Below are positions 1 to 6,576 of a stretch of 10,725 nt of DNA, one piece after another. Positions within the stretch are counted from its first letter, which is position 1. Each line of letters begins with the position of its first letter. Where the stretch lies: NCBI GenBank assembly GCA_964416175.1, contig CAYQDF010000108.1, forward strand, positions 1-10,725. Direction: 5' to 3'. The position numbers and the translations under genes were made by a program. The DNA is from CAYQDF01 sp964416175. Its GTDB lineage: Bacteria > Chloroflexota > Anaerolineae > Anaerolineales > UBA4823. The notes under the pieces were generated by a model. It was given only the letters and a program-made list of their open reading frames with translations, was not told the DNA's origin and did no database searches.

Positions 1-1559
1 ATCTGCCGGACGGGATCATGGAAGTGGTCTACCACGCCTACCGGACGATCGGAGGTCCGGCGCTGGTTTTCAAGACTCAGGTCCCGCGGGACAACCCTGT
101 GGTGCCTTCCTTGGTCCCGGTCTACCCCGGGGCAAATTTCCAGGAGCGGGAAGCTTACGACCTGCTGGGGATCGTTTTTGAGGGGCATCCTAACCTGAAG
201 CGGATCCTCATGTGGGAAGGTTTCGACGGGTATCCCCTCCGCAAAGACTGGCGGGAGCCTTTTTACGAGGAAGACGGGAAACCTTTCAAGAGCCGCTGGC
301 CGGAAGGTAAGGTGTACCGGGCCGAGGACAGGAATCCCTTCAACAAGAACGTGGATTACCCTGCCGGCTTCGACCCGGAGAAATGGACCCCGGTCGCCGA
401 AACGGCTGTGTACGCCGGGATCGGCCGCCTGGAACAGCCGGTCAGCGAGACGGCCCTGACGACCGACCAGATCATCGTCAACCTCGGACCGCAGCATCCC
501 TCCACCCATGGTGTTTTCCGCATGGTGGCGCGCATCGAAGGGGAGACGATCGTCGACCTGCAGCCGGTGATGGGCTACCTGCACCGCAATCACGAGAAAA
601 TTGGCGAGCGGAACACTTTCATCATGAATATCCCCTTCACCGATCGGCTGGATTATTTCAACTCAATGAGCAATAACTTCGGCTATGTGCTCGCAGTTGA
701 AAAATTGATGGGGATCAAACCGCCGGAGCGAGCCGAATATATCCGCGTGATGATGGCGGAGCTGACCCGGATTGTGAACCACGTTTCAGCGATTGGTTTC
801 TTGCTCAACGACCTGGGGGCTTTCTTCACCCCCCTGCTGTATGGATTCATCGAACGGGAGCTGATCCTGGACATTTTCGAAGCGGTGAGCGGCTCGAGAA
901 TGATGTGCAATTATTTCCGCTTCGGCGGGGTCGCGCGTGACCTGCCCGAGGGGGTCTTCGAAAAGGTCAAAGACCTGGTTAGAGAACGCCTGCCGCGCAA
1001 GATCGACGACCTGGACACCTTCCTGACCAACAACGAGATCATCCGGGCGCGGGCGCAGGGGGTGGGTGTTCTGACCGCCGAGCAGGCGATAGCCTATTCG
1101 GCGTGTGGACCAGTGCTGCGCGCTTCCGGCGTGCCTTACGACGTCCGCCGGGCGGATCCTTACAGCATCTACGACCGGTTCGATTTCGACGTTGCAGTGC
1201 GTTATCACGGCGACATCTATGATCGCTACCTGATCCGGATGGACGAAATGCGGCAGAGCCTGCGCATCCTCGAACAGGTCATCCGGGATATGCCCGAGGG
1301 TCCCATCCAGGAAGGGAAGCCCCAGTACCAGGTGCGTGTCCCCGCTGGCGAAGCATACGGAAGAGTCGATGGTCCCAAAGGCGAGCTGGGATTTTACGTG
1401 GTCTCCAACGGGAAACCAAATCCCTGGCGCTACCACGTCCGGGCGCCTTCGTTCATCAACCTGACGGCGCTGAGCGAGATGACTCGGGGCAACAAGATCG
1501 CGGATGTCGTGGCGATCCTGGGCTCGATCGACATCGTTCTGGGCGAGACTGATCGATAG
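1..1559 (+). CDS. nuoCD: NADH-quinone oxidoreductase subunit C/D fusion (5' partial)
   Basis: Peripheral-arm subunits C and D of respiratory complex I, fused in one chain. They help carry electrons from the Fe-S chain to quinone at the membrane face. The reading frame is already open at base 3 (codons L-P-D-G-I precede the first ATG at 18), so the true start is upstream and the N-terminus is missing. Numbering from the ATG at 18, the NuoC signature is at about 36-80 (PGANFQEREAYDLLG, then EGHP and PLRKDW). A linker of roughly 60 residues leads to NuoD, which starts near 147 with NLGPQHPSTHG. His164 and Tyr213 (in DRLDY) are 49 residues apart, the same spacing as the quinone-site His38 and Tyr87 known in Thermus Nqo4. 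The C-terminus is typical of NuoD (ADVVAILGSIDIVLGETDR). C-D fusion is known in E. coli and elsewhere. nuoI follows 12 bases later. Identification is very secure; the exact N-terminus cannot be seen. Confidence 0.96.
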   Translation, partial: LPDGIMEVVYHAYRTIGGPALVFKTQVPRDNPVVPSLVPVYPGANFQEREAYDLLGIVFEGHPNLKRILMWEGFDGYPLRKDWREPFYEEDGKPFKSRWPEGKVYRAEDRNPFNKNVDYPAGFDPEKWTPVAETAVYAGIGRLEQPVSETALTTDQIIVNLGPQHPSTHGVFRMVARIEGETIVDLQPVMGYLHRNHEKIGERNTFIMNIPFTDRLDYFNSMSNNFGYVLAVEKLMGIKPPERAEYIRVMMAELTRIVNHVSAIGFLLNDLGAFFTPLLYGFIERELILDIFEAVSGSRMMCNYFRFGGVARDLPEGVFEKVKDLVRERLPRKIDDLDTFLTNNEIIRARAQGVGVLTAEQAIAYSACGPVLRASGVPYDVRRADPYSIYDRFDFDVAVRYHGDIYDRYLIRMDEMRQSLRILEQVIRDMPEGPIQEGKPQYQVRVPAGEAYGRVDGPKGELGFYVVSNGKPNPWRYHVRAPSFINLTALSEMTRGNKIADVVAILGSIDIVLGETDR

Positions 1560-1571
1560 TAGGAGATTTTT

Positions 1572-2219
1572 ATGGATGGTTTGTACGGTAAAGGCTTATT
1601 GCAGGGTCTGAGCATCACCCTGAAGCATTTTGTCACCACTTATCTGGAAGATATCCGCTGGCTGCTGCAAGGCAAGCGGCGCTATTTCAACGCGGAGGGA
1701 ATCGTCAGCCGACAGGGGGTGAACGCAAGCGGCATTTTCACAGTGCAGTATCCTGAAGAGAAGCTTCCGGTGCCGGAGGAGTTTCGCTTCATCCCGTTCT
1801 TGCTGTACGAAGTGGACGAGAACGGAGAAAAACACGATCGCTGTACCTCCTGCGGGATCTGTGCCAAGGTCTGTCCGCCTCAGTGCATCTGGATCGAGCG
1901 GACGAACGATCCTGTGACTGGCAGACCGGTGCCGGAACCGAGGGAGTTCTACATCGACGTGGATATTTGCATGAACTGTGGGTTCTGCGCTGAATTCTGT
2001 CCATTCGACGCCATCAAGATGGATCACGACTATGAACTGGCTGTTTACGATCGGCACCAGCACAACATCTATGACAAGGAGCGCCTCTCGCGGCCGGTAT
2101 CATACTATGCATCGATCCGTCCGACCAATTACGCGCGGGAAGAAGCGGCTCGCGCCGAGGCGGAGGCCGCCAAAGCTGCTCGCAAGGCAGGGGCAGCTGC
2201 CGCAGCCACCAACCAGTGA
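1572..2219 (+). CDS. nuoI: NADH-quinone oxidoreductase subunit I (2x[4Fe-4S] ferredoxin-like)
   Basis: Complex I subunit carrying the two [4Fe-4S] clusters (N6a, N6b) that pass electrons toward the quinone site. The 215-residue protein has two ferredoxin motifs: Cys91, 94, 97, 101 (CTSCGICAKVCPP) and Cys133, 136, 139, 143 (CMNCGFCAEFCP). An N-terminal segment of about 30 residues (KHFVTTYLEDIRWLLQGKRR) fits the amphipathic membrane-contacting helix of the family. The start is supported by AGGAG at 1561-1565, six bases before the ATG. From about residue 187 to the end there is a tail rich in Ala, Glu, Arg and Lys, probably helical or disordered and lineage-specific. It lies 12 bases after nuoCD, so the two are surely cotranscribed. 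The neighbour on the other side is not nuoH or nuoJ but mrp, so the complex I cluster ends or is interrupted here. Other 8Fe-8S ferredoxin-like subunits (hydrogenase or Fpo type) are possible, but the pairing with NuoCD favours NuoI. Confidence 0.93.
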   Translation: MDGLYGKGLLQGLSITLKHFVTTYLEDIRWLLQGKRRYFNAEGIVSRQGVNASGIFTVQYPEEKLPVPEEFRFIPFLLYEVDENGEKHDRCTSCGICAKVCPPQCIWIERTNDPVTGRPVPEPREFYIDVDICMNCGFCAEFCPFDAIKMDHDYELAVYDRHQHNIYDKERLSRPVSYYASIRPTNYAREEAARAEAEAAKAARKAGAAAAATNQ

Positions 2220-2239
2220 CCGGCTGATTCAGCAGCCGG
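2220..2239 (+). terminator. GC-rich hairpin right after nuoI (possible terminator or attenuator)
   Basis: A perfect 7-base-pair stem (CCGGCTG at 2220-2226 with CAGCCGG at 2233-2239) closes a 6-base loop and begins on the base after the nuoI stop codon. No run of T follows (the next bases are GTTATACC), so it is not a classical Rho-independent terminator. It may protect the nuo mRNA 3' end or reduce read-through into mrp. Confidence 0.35.
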
Positions 2240-2259
2240 GTTATACCGGAGGAGAAAGA

Positions 2260-2337
2260 TTGCGGATATCTGGATCGACAATGTCGAACTGGATTCAAAA
2301 TTTGGCAGGATCTTCCGACGTTCAAGTGATAAGGTAG
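2260..2337 (+). CDS. possible 25-codon leader ORF before mrp
   Basis: A short frame starting with TTG (2260) and ending with TAG (2335-2337), six bases before the mrp ATG. It is preceded by an excellent ribosome site, GGAGGAG at 2248-2254, five bases before the TTG. An internal ATG lies at 2281 in the same frame. The peptide would be 25 residues, with no family I recognise and no signal peptide. The weak AAGG site of mrp (2331-2334) lies inside its last codons, so translation of this frame could feed ribosomes to mrp. This ribosome site is stronger than that of mrp itself, which is the main reason to list it. It could equally be a chance frame or the remnant of a lost gene. Confidence 0.3.
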   Translation: MRISGSTMSNWIQNLAGSSDVQVIR

Positions 2338-2343
2338 CATAGA

Positions 2344-3429
2344 ATGGGAAAAACCAATCAGGTCGATGAAAAAATGGTGTTGGCAGCGCTGAGCAAGGTT
2401 CAGGAGCCGGAGCTCCATCGGGACCTCGTCGCGCTGAACATGATCCGGGATATTAAAATCACCGGAGACAAGGTGAGTTTCACAGTAATGCTGACCACCC
2501 CGGCGTGCCCGTTGCGCACCCAGATCGAGCGGGAAGCCCGGGAGGCGGTCGCGGCGTTGCCCGGCGTGGAGTCGGTCGAGGTGAAGCTCGACGCGAGCGT
2601 ACCCAGCGATGGACGGCCGAGAGGGTTGCTGGAGCTGCCGATCCGGAACGCGATCGCCATCGCATCGGGCAAGGGGGGCGTTGGAAAGAGCACGGTGGCG
2701 GTGAACGTCGCGGTGGTGCTTGCTCAATCGGGCGCCCGGGTGGGTCTGCTCGACGCTGACATATACGGCCCTAACATTCCGACTATGATGGGGGTGGACA
2801 GACTCCCGCCGGCTGGTGAGGAAAAGCTCATCCCGGCGGTTGCCCACGGTGTGAAGCTCATGTCGATCGGTTTCCTGGTCAGGCCGGATCAGCCGCTGAT
2901 CTGGCGCGGCCCAATGCTACATTCGGCGATCCGGCAGTTCCTGGCTGACGTCGAGTGGGGAGAGCTGGATTATCTGGTCGTCGATCTGCCGCCAGGAACG
3001 GGAGACGCTGGCCTGAGCCTGGCGCAATCCATGCCCCTGAGCGGCGGGATCATCGTGACCTTACCCCAGCAGGTGTCCCTGGACGATGCCCGGCGCGGGC
3101 TGGAGATGTTCCGCCAGCTCAATATCCCGGTTTTCGGCGTCGTGGAAAACATGAGCTACCTGGAGCTGCCGGACGGGACGCGGATGGACGTGTTTGGGTC
3201 CGGGGGCGGGGAAAAGCTGGCGCGAGAAAGCGGCGTGCCTTTCATTGGAACGATCCCGATGGACCCGGCCGTGCGCGAGGGCGGCGACCACGGGGTCCCC
3301 GTGGTGATCAGCCATCCCGACTCACCGGTATCGCAGGCCTTGCGGCGCGTTGCCGAGGATATCGCTGCCAAAATAAGCGTCGCCGCCATGCAGAAGAGCG
3401 ATTTTATCCCGATCACGATGATCGGGTAA
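2344..3429 (+). CDS. mrp: Mrp/NBP35-family Fe-S cluster carrier ATPase (CxxC lost)
   Basis: A cytosolic P-loop ATPase of the Mrp/ApbC/Nbp35 family, which carries Fe-S clusters to apoproteins. The 361-residue protein has an N-terminal MIP18 (DUF59) domain at about 8-85 with TTPACPL (Cys55), then a ParA/MinD-type ATPase with deviant Walker A GKGGVGKST at 109-117, LLDADIYGPNIPTMMG near 135-150, and Walker B-like VVDLPPGTGD at 212-221. After ENMSY (268-272), where many members carry a CxxC that bridges a cluster between two monomers, this protein reads LELPDGTRMDVFG with no cysteine. Such variants are known in some lineages and may bind clusters differently. The ATG at 2344 has a weak AAGG nine bases upstream. 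It is separated from nuoI by 124 bases and from ricT by 10. The eukaryotic relative Ind1/NUBPL is needed for complex I assembly, which makes its position behind nuoI suggestive. Confidence 0.93.
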   Translation: MGKTNQVDEKMVLAALSKVQEPELHRDLVALNMIRDIKITGDKVSFTVMLTTPACPLRTQIEREAREAVAALPGVESVEVKLDASVPSDGRPRGLLELPIRNAIAIASGKGGVGKSTVAVNVAVVLAQSGARVGLLDADIYGPNIPTMMGVDRLPPAGEEKLIPAVAHGVKLMSIGFLVRPDQPLIWRGPMLHSAIRQFLADVEWGELDYLVVDLPPGTGDAGLSLAQSMPLSGGIIVTLPQQVSLDDARRGLEMFRQLNIPVFGVVENMSYLELPDGTRMDVFGSGGGEKLARESGVPFIGTIPMDPAVREGGDHGVPVVISHPDSPVSQALRRVAEDIAAKISVAAMQKSDFIPITMIG

Positions 3430-3439
3430 AATTGCATGC

Positions 3440-4342
3440 ATGCCTCAACCTTATATTGTCGGTATTCGTTTTCAAAAAGTCGGCAAGGTTTATCATTTTG
3501 ACGCCAGCAGCTTCCCCGACCTGATGGCTGGGGATTTCGCGGTGGTGGAAACGAGCCGGGGGAAACAGCTGGGCGAGGTGGTGGAGATCGTCTTTGATCC
3601 GCAGCCCACCAACGGTTCCTGGAAGCCGATCCAGCGCCGCGCCACGCCGCGCGATCTGCTCATCCGCCAGCTCTGGCAGCGCAAAGAGCTGGAGGCGCTG
3701 ATAAACTGCCGTGAAAAAGCCGCGGAGTTGAATTTGAAGGGGGTTAAGATCGTGGCGGCGGAATATTCCTTCGATGGCGCCCGCCTCTCGTTTTTGTACA
3801 GCACGGAAACAGAGGAGAAAATCGATCTGCGCGCCCTGCGCCGGGTGCTCCAGCGCAACTACCAGCGGGCGCGGGTCGAAATGCGCCAGATCGGCCCGCG
3901 GGATGTCGCCAAGCTCCTGGGCGGTATGGGGGCCTGCGGTCTGGAGACACGCTGCTGCTCGATGTTCCTGACGGAGTTCAGCCCGATCTCGATCAAGATG
4001 GCTAAAGAGCAGGGCATTTCCCTGACACCCTCCGAGATCACAGGGATGTGCGGCCGGCTGCGCTGCTGCCTCATTTACGAGTACGAGCAGTACGTAGAAG
4101 CGCGAAAACAGCTCCCCAAAAGGAACAAGCGCGTGGTCTCGCCGAAGGGCGAGGGAAAAGTTGTGGATGTCTTTCCGCTGAAAGATACCGTCGTGGTGGA
4201 GATCGAAGACGGCACGCTGCACGAATTTTCCCGACTCGAACTTCAACCCTGGGACGAGCTGGAAGCGCTGCGCCGGAAATCTGAGGCGCCCTGTGATCGG
4301 CACGAAAACGGAGGTTGTGACTGCAGCAAGGGTGGCGGATGA
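3440..4342 (+). CDS. ricT: RicT/YaaT-like PSP1-domain protein
   Basis: A 300-residue cytosolic protein with the PSP1 C-terminal domain, matching RicT (YaaT) of Bacillus, which joins RicA and RicF in the Y-complex that adjusts RNase Y-dependent mRNA processing and binds [4Fe-4S] clusters. Family marks are VGIRFQKVGKVYHFD at 7-21, the RKELEALINCREKA helix at 81-94, Lys/Tyr-rich strands around 103-120, and the cysteine groups GACGLETRCC (166, 172, 173) and GMCGRLRCC (204, 209, 210), followed by YEQYVEARKQLPKRNKRV. After about residue 282 there is a tail with three more cysteines (285, 293, 295) and His288. The gene starts 10 bases after mrp with no clear ribosome site, which suggests coupling to mrp, and its stop overlaps the next start (ATGA). 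No RicA or RicF gene is in the window, so the role in RNA processing is inferred from family only. Confidence 0.88.
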   Translation: MPQPYIVGIRFQKVGKVYHFDASSFPDLMAGDFAVVETSRGKQLGEVVEIVFDPQPTNGSWKPIQRRATPRDLLIRQLWQRKELEALINCREKAAELNLKGVKIVAAEYSFDGARLSFLYSTETEEKIDLRALRRVLQRNYQRARVEMRQIGPRDVAKLLGGMGACGLETRCCSMFLTEFSPISIKMAKEQGISLTPSEITGMCGRLRCCLIYEYEQYVEARKQLPKRNKRVVSPKGEGKVVDVFPLKDTVVVEIEDGTLHEFSRLELQPWDELEALRRKSEAPCDRHENGGCDCSKGGG

Positions 4343-5088
4343 GCCGATCGGAGCCACAAGATAAGTCGGACCCACCCGACAATTGGGAAAACAAACAGCG
4401 CATTCTGGTCGTCCTGGCGCACCCGGATGATCCTGAATTCTTCTGCGGCGCGACGGTAGCCCGCTGGCGCGCGGCGGGACACGAGGTTTTGTACTGCCTG
4501 CTCACCTGCGGAGATAAGGGCACCAAGGATCCCAACCTGACGCCGGATGAGGTCTGCCGCCTGCGCCAGGCTGAGCAGATCGCAGCGGCAGCCGTGCTCG
4601 GCGTGCAGGACGTCCGCTTCCTGGATTACCCTGATGGCTACCTTGTGCCAGACCTCCGCTTGCGGAAGGACATCACCCGGGTCATCCGTCAGACCCGTCC
4701 GGATGTGCTGGTGACCTGCGATCCCACGAACCTGTATGTGCGGGAGACCCTGCTCAACCACCCCGACCACCGGGCTGCCGGGCAGGCGGCCCTGGATGCA
4801 GTCTACCCCGCGGCGCGCGATCACTTGAATTTCATCGAACTGTGGCGTGACGAGCGGCTCGAACCACATGTTGTCAGGGAAGTGTGGGTGGCTTCTCCGA
4901 AGGAACCCACAATAACGCTGGACGTCACCGAATTCTGGGAAAGGAAACTCATGGCCCTGTTCGAACATAAGAGCCAGATCGGGGACCCGCAGGCGTTCGA
5001 GGAGCGGATGCGCTCCAGGCATACGCCGGACAGCACGCCCGCAAACCCGCGCTATGTGGAACTCTTCCGCAGGCTGGTCCTCGGTTGA
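4339..5088 (+). CDS. PIG-L/LmbE-family N-acyl-sugar deacetylase
   Basis: A zinc-dependent deacetylase of the PIG-L (LmbE) family, 249 residues, probably cytosolic. The metal and catalytic motif AHPDD lies at 27-31 (His28, Asp30, Asp31) and the second motif, HPDH, at 141-144. A GATVARW helix and a CGDKGT turn follow the first motif as in the family. Members include MshB, Mca and BshB (low-molecular-weight thiol synthesis or conjugate turnover) and many deacetylases of N-acetylglucosamine-bearing compounds; the sequence alone does not tell which. About 20 polar residues precede the fold. The start overlaps the ricT stop (ATGA) and has AAGGG at 4328-4332, six bases upstream. The following M20 hydrolase is 44 bases away and probably in the same operon, so two amide-cleaving enzymes are made together. 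Confidence 0.87.
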   Translation: MSRSEPQDKSDPPDNWENKQRILVVLAHPDDPEFFCGATVARWRAAGHEVLYCLLTCGDKGTKDPNLTPDEVCRLRQAEQIAAAAVLGVQDVRFLDYPDGYLVPDLRLRKDITRVIRQTRPDVLVTCDPTNLYVRETLLNHPDHRAAGQAALDAVYPAARDHLNFIELWRDERLEPHVVREVWVASPKEPTITLDVTEFWERKLMALFEHKSQIGDPQAFEERMRSRHTPDSTPANPRYVELFRRLVLG

Positions 5089-5119
5089 ACGATCCTTTCC
5101 GCATCTCGTCACTCTTTGC

Positions 5120-5126
5120 AAGGAGG
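5120..5126 (+). promoter_or_regulatory. ribosome binding site that fixes a TTG start for the M20 gene
   Basis: AAGGAGG matches the anti-Shine-Dalgarno sequence very well and lies six bases before TTG at 5133. The nearest ATG in frame (5148) is 21 bases from it, too far, and the upstream TTG at 5085 has no such site. This decides the start of the next gene. Confidence 0.8.
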
Positions 5127-5132
5127 AACGAT

Positions 5133-6323
5133 TTGAGCAATTTGTTGATGGAAGCGCAGGAGCTTTTCGAATACTTGCGCGACCTGCGCCGGGACTTTCA
5201 CCGCCACCCAGAACTGGGTTTTCAGGAGGTGCGGACGGCTGGCGTGGTGGCGCGCGAGCTCCGCGGCCTGGACATGGAGGTCACCACCGGGGTGGGAAAG
5301 ACAGGCGTCGTCGGCCTGCTGGAGGGAGGAAAGCCGGGCCCTGTTGTTTTACTGCGTTTCGACATGGATGCCCTGCCGATCCAGGAGGAGACCGGCGCAG
5401 AATACACCTCACAAAATCCGGGTGTGATGCATGCCTGCGGGCACGACGGTCACACGGCGATTGGGCTGGCAGTCGCCCGGCTGCTTCAGGCGCATCGCGA
5501 GGACCTGGCAGGGACCGTTAAGTTCGTCTTCCAGCCTGCCGAGGAGGGAATGGGCGGCGCAGAATCGATGATCGCAGATGGCGTCCTGGAGTCGCCAAGG
5601 CCAGAAATGGCGCTGGCGCTGCATCTGTGGAACGACAAGCCGTTCGGCTGGCTGGGGATCACACCCGGCCCGGCGATGGCCGCTTCGGAACGCTTCCTGG
5701 TGCGCCTGTTTGGCCGCGGCGGGCACGGCGCCTCTCCGCACCTGACGATCGACCCCGTCCTAGCCGGGGCGCACGTGGTAACGGCCTTGCAGAGCATCGT
5801 CGCGCGCAACGTGAATCCTCAGATGGCTGCTGTGATTACGGTGACCAGCCTGGAAGGAGGCGAAGCGTTCAACGTGATCCCGGAGTCGGTCGAGCTGAAG
5901 GGGACGATCCGCTCCTACGATCCTGGCATCCGGCGGCTTGTGTTGAAGCGGTTTGAGGAAGTTGTGGGGGACGTGGCGCGCGGCTTCGGGTGCCGGGCGG
6001 AAATCGAGATCTGGCGGGTAACTCCGGCGCTGGTGAACGACGGGGAACTTGCCGGACGGGTCAGGGATGTCGCAGCACGGCTGCTGCCGGAAGCCCAGAT
6101 CGATCAGAATGAACGCACCATGGGCTCAGAAGACATGGCGTACCTGATGGAAAATATTCCTGGCTGTTACTTCTTCGTGGGATCGGCGAATCCGGCGAGG
6201 GGTCTGGATGCGCCGCACCACAACCCGCGCTTCGATTTCGACGAGGAGGCGCTCCCCAGGGCAGCCGGTCTCATGGCGGCTGCCGCTATGGAGCTGTTAA
6301 GAGGAGGATCGCCGGGGCTTTGA
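5133..6323 (+). CDS. M20D-family amidohydrolase (N-acyl amino acid / hippurate hydrolase type)
   Basis: A dinuclear-metal amidohydrolase of the M20D group, cleaving N-acyl amino acids such as hippurate, N-acetyl or indole-acyl conjugates. With the TTG start at 5133 the protein has 396 residues, normal for the family. Visible marks are the N-terminal RRDFHRHPELGFQE (19-32), RFDMDALP at 75-82, HACGHDGH at 100-107 (metal ligands Cys102, His104), PAEEG at 135-139 (Glu137 base, Glu138 ligand), LHLW (His164), GRGGHGASPH in the dimerisation domain (194-203) and HHNPRF at 362-367. These correspond to the ligand set known for plant IAA-amino acid hydrolase ILL2. All key residues are present, so it should be active. 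No signal peptide is seen. It follows the PIG-L deacetylase and is probably the last gene of the mrp operon. The exact substrate cannot be told; N-acetylcysteine-conjugate deacetylases are also in this family. Confidence 0.88.
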   Translation: MSNLLMEAQELFEYLRDLRRDFHRHPELGFQEVRTAGVVARELRGLDMEVTTGVGKTGVVGLLEGGKPGPVVLLRFDMDALPIQEETGAEYTSQNPGVMHACGHDGHTAIGLAVARLLQAHREDLAGTVKFVFQPAEEGMGGAESMIADGVLESPRPEMALALHLWNDKPFGWLGITPGPAMAASERFLVRLFGRGGHGASPHLTIDPVLAGAHVVTALQSIVARNVNPQMAAVITVTSLEGGEAFNVIPESVELKGTIRSYDPGIRRLVLKRFEEVVGDVARGFGCRAEIEIWRVTPALVNDGELAGRVRDVAARLLPEAQIDQNERTMGSEDMAYLMENIPGCYFFVGSANPARGLDAPHHNPRFDFDEEALPRAAGLMAAAAMELLRGGSPGL

Positions 6324-6348
6324 ACATTTTTCAGGGGTTGATCGATGA

Positions 6349-6546
6349 ACTATAGGAGACGACAGGCAGACAATCTCAGAGCTGCCAACGCTGGCTGCTG
6401 AAATTCAAGCGGGGGTATTCACGAACGAAGAGGCGGAGATCCGGCGAGAAATCGCCGGAAACCGGAACCGCCTGGTCCATTATAACGACGAGGTAACGGA
6501 AGCGGATTTGTATCTTGAACTTGACGGCCGTGAGCAAAAATGGTAA
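6349..6546 (+). pseudogene. possible remnant of a HepT-like (DUF86) gene
   Basis: Sixty-five open codons run from just after a stop (6346-6348) to TAA at 6544-6546, with no ATG, GTG or TTG until a late TTG near the end. The 3' half resembles the C-terminus of HepT/DUF86 HEPN proteins: AGNRNRLVHYNDEV followed by a spaced Tyr (LY), comparable to the usual AGFRNRLVHxYxEVD. The catalytic HEPN pattern R-x4-H-x-Y is only partly kept (Arg-NRLV-His, then Tyr at the next position instead of the one after). The N-terminal two thirds of a HepT gene and the partner nucleotidyltransferase MntA are not present. I read it as a truncated toxin remnant, or less likely a small gene with an unusual start. The -35 box of the regulator promoter lies in its last codons. 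Family assignment is from memory of the motif and is uncertain. Confidence 0.4.
6440..6459 (+). other. perfect 8-bp hairpin with GAAA tetraloop
   Basis: An uninterrupted 8-base-pair stem (6440-6447 with 6452-6459, TCCGGCGA and TCGCCGGA) closes GAAA at 6448-6451, a GNRA tetraloop that stabilises RNA. No T run follows, so it is not a normal terminator. It lies inside the HepT-like remnant, in a region without an intact gene, downstream of the M20 gene. It could stabilise the 3' end of that mRNA or be chance in GC-rich coding sequence. Confidence 0.35.
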
Positions 6547-6549
6547 AAT
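6521..6549 (+). promoter_or_regulatory. sigma-70-type promoter of the GntR regulator
   Basis: A -35 box TTGACG (6521-6526, five of six consensus bases) and a -10 box TAAAAT (6544-6549, five of six) are separated by exactly 17 bases. Transcription would begin near 6556, leaving a leader of about 60 bases before the ATG at 6615. The surrounding sequence turns from GC-rich to AT-rich here, as expected for a promoter. It should drive the regulator and probably korAB. Confidence 0.7.
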
Positions 6550-6576
6550 TCAAATCGTCGTAATAATCTGAATAAT

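Noticed and set aside
2220..2343. sigma-70 promoter before mrp
   Set aside because: TTGGCA at 2302-2307 has no -10 box at acceptable spacing; nothing convincing elsewhere in the gap.
2014..2847. 277-codon minus-strand frame across nuoI and mrp
   Set aside because: Antisense to two well supported genes, with low-complexity Arg/His-rich translation.
3413..4375. 320-codon open frame on the minus strand
   Set aside because: It lies opposite ricT, whose protein has clear family motifs; it is a GC-rich shadow without recognisable motifs.
4243..5121. 292-codon open frame on the minus strand
   Set aside because: Opposite the PIG-L gene, which carries both catalytic motifs; no family resemblance in the minus frame.
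5085..5132. Upstream TTG start for the M20 gene at 5085 (overlapping the PIG-L stop)
   Set aside because: No ribosome site near it, while AAGGAGG at 5120-5126 is ideally placed for the TTG at 5133.
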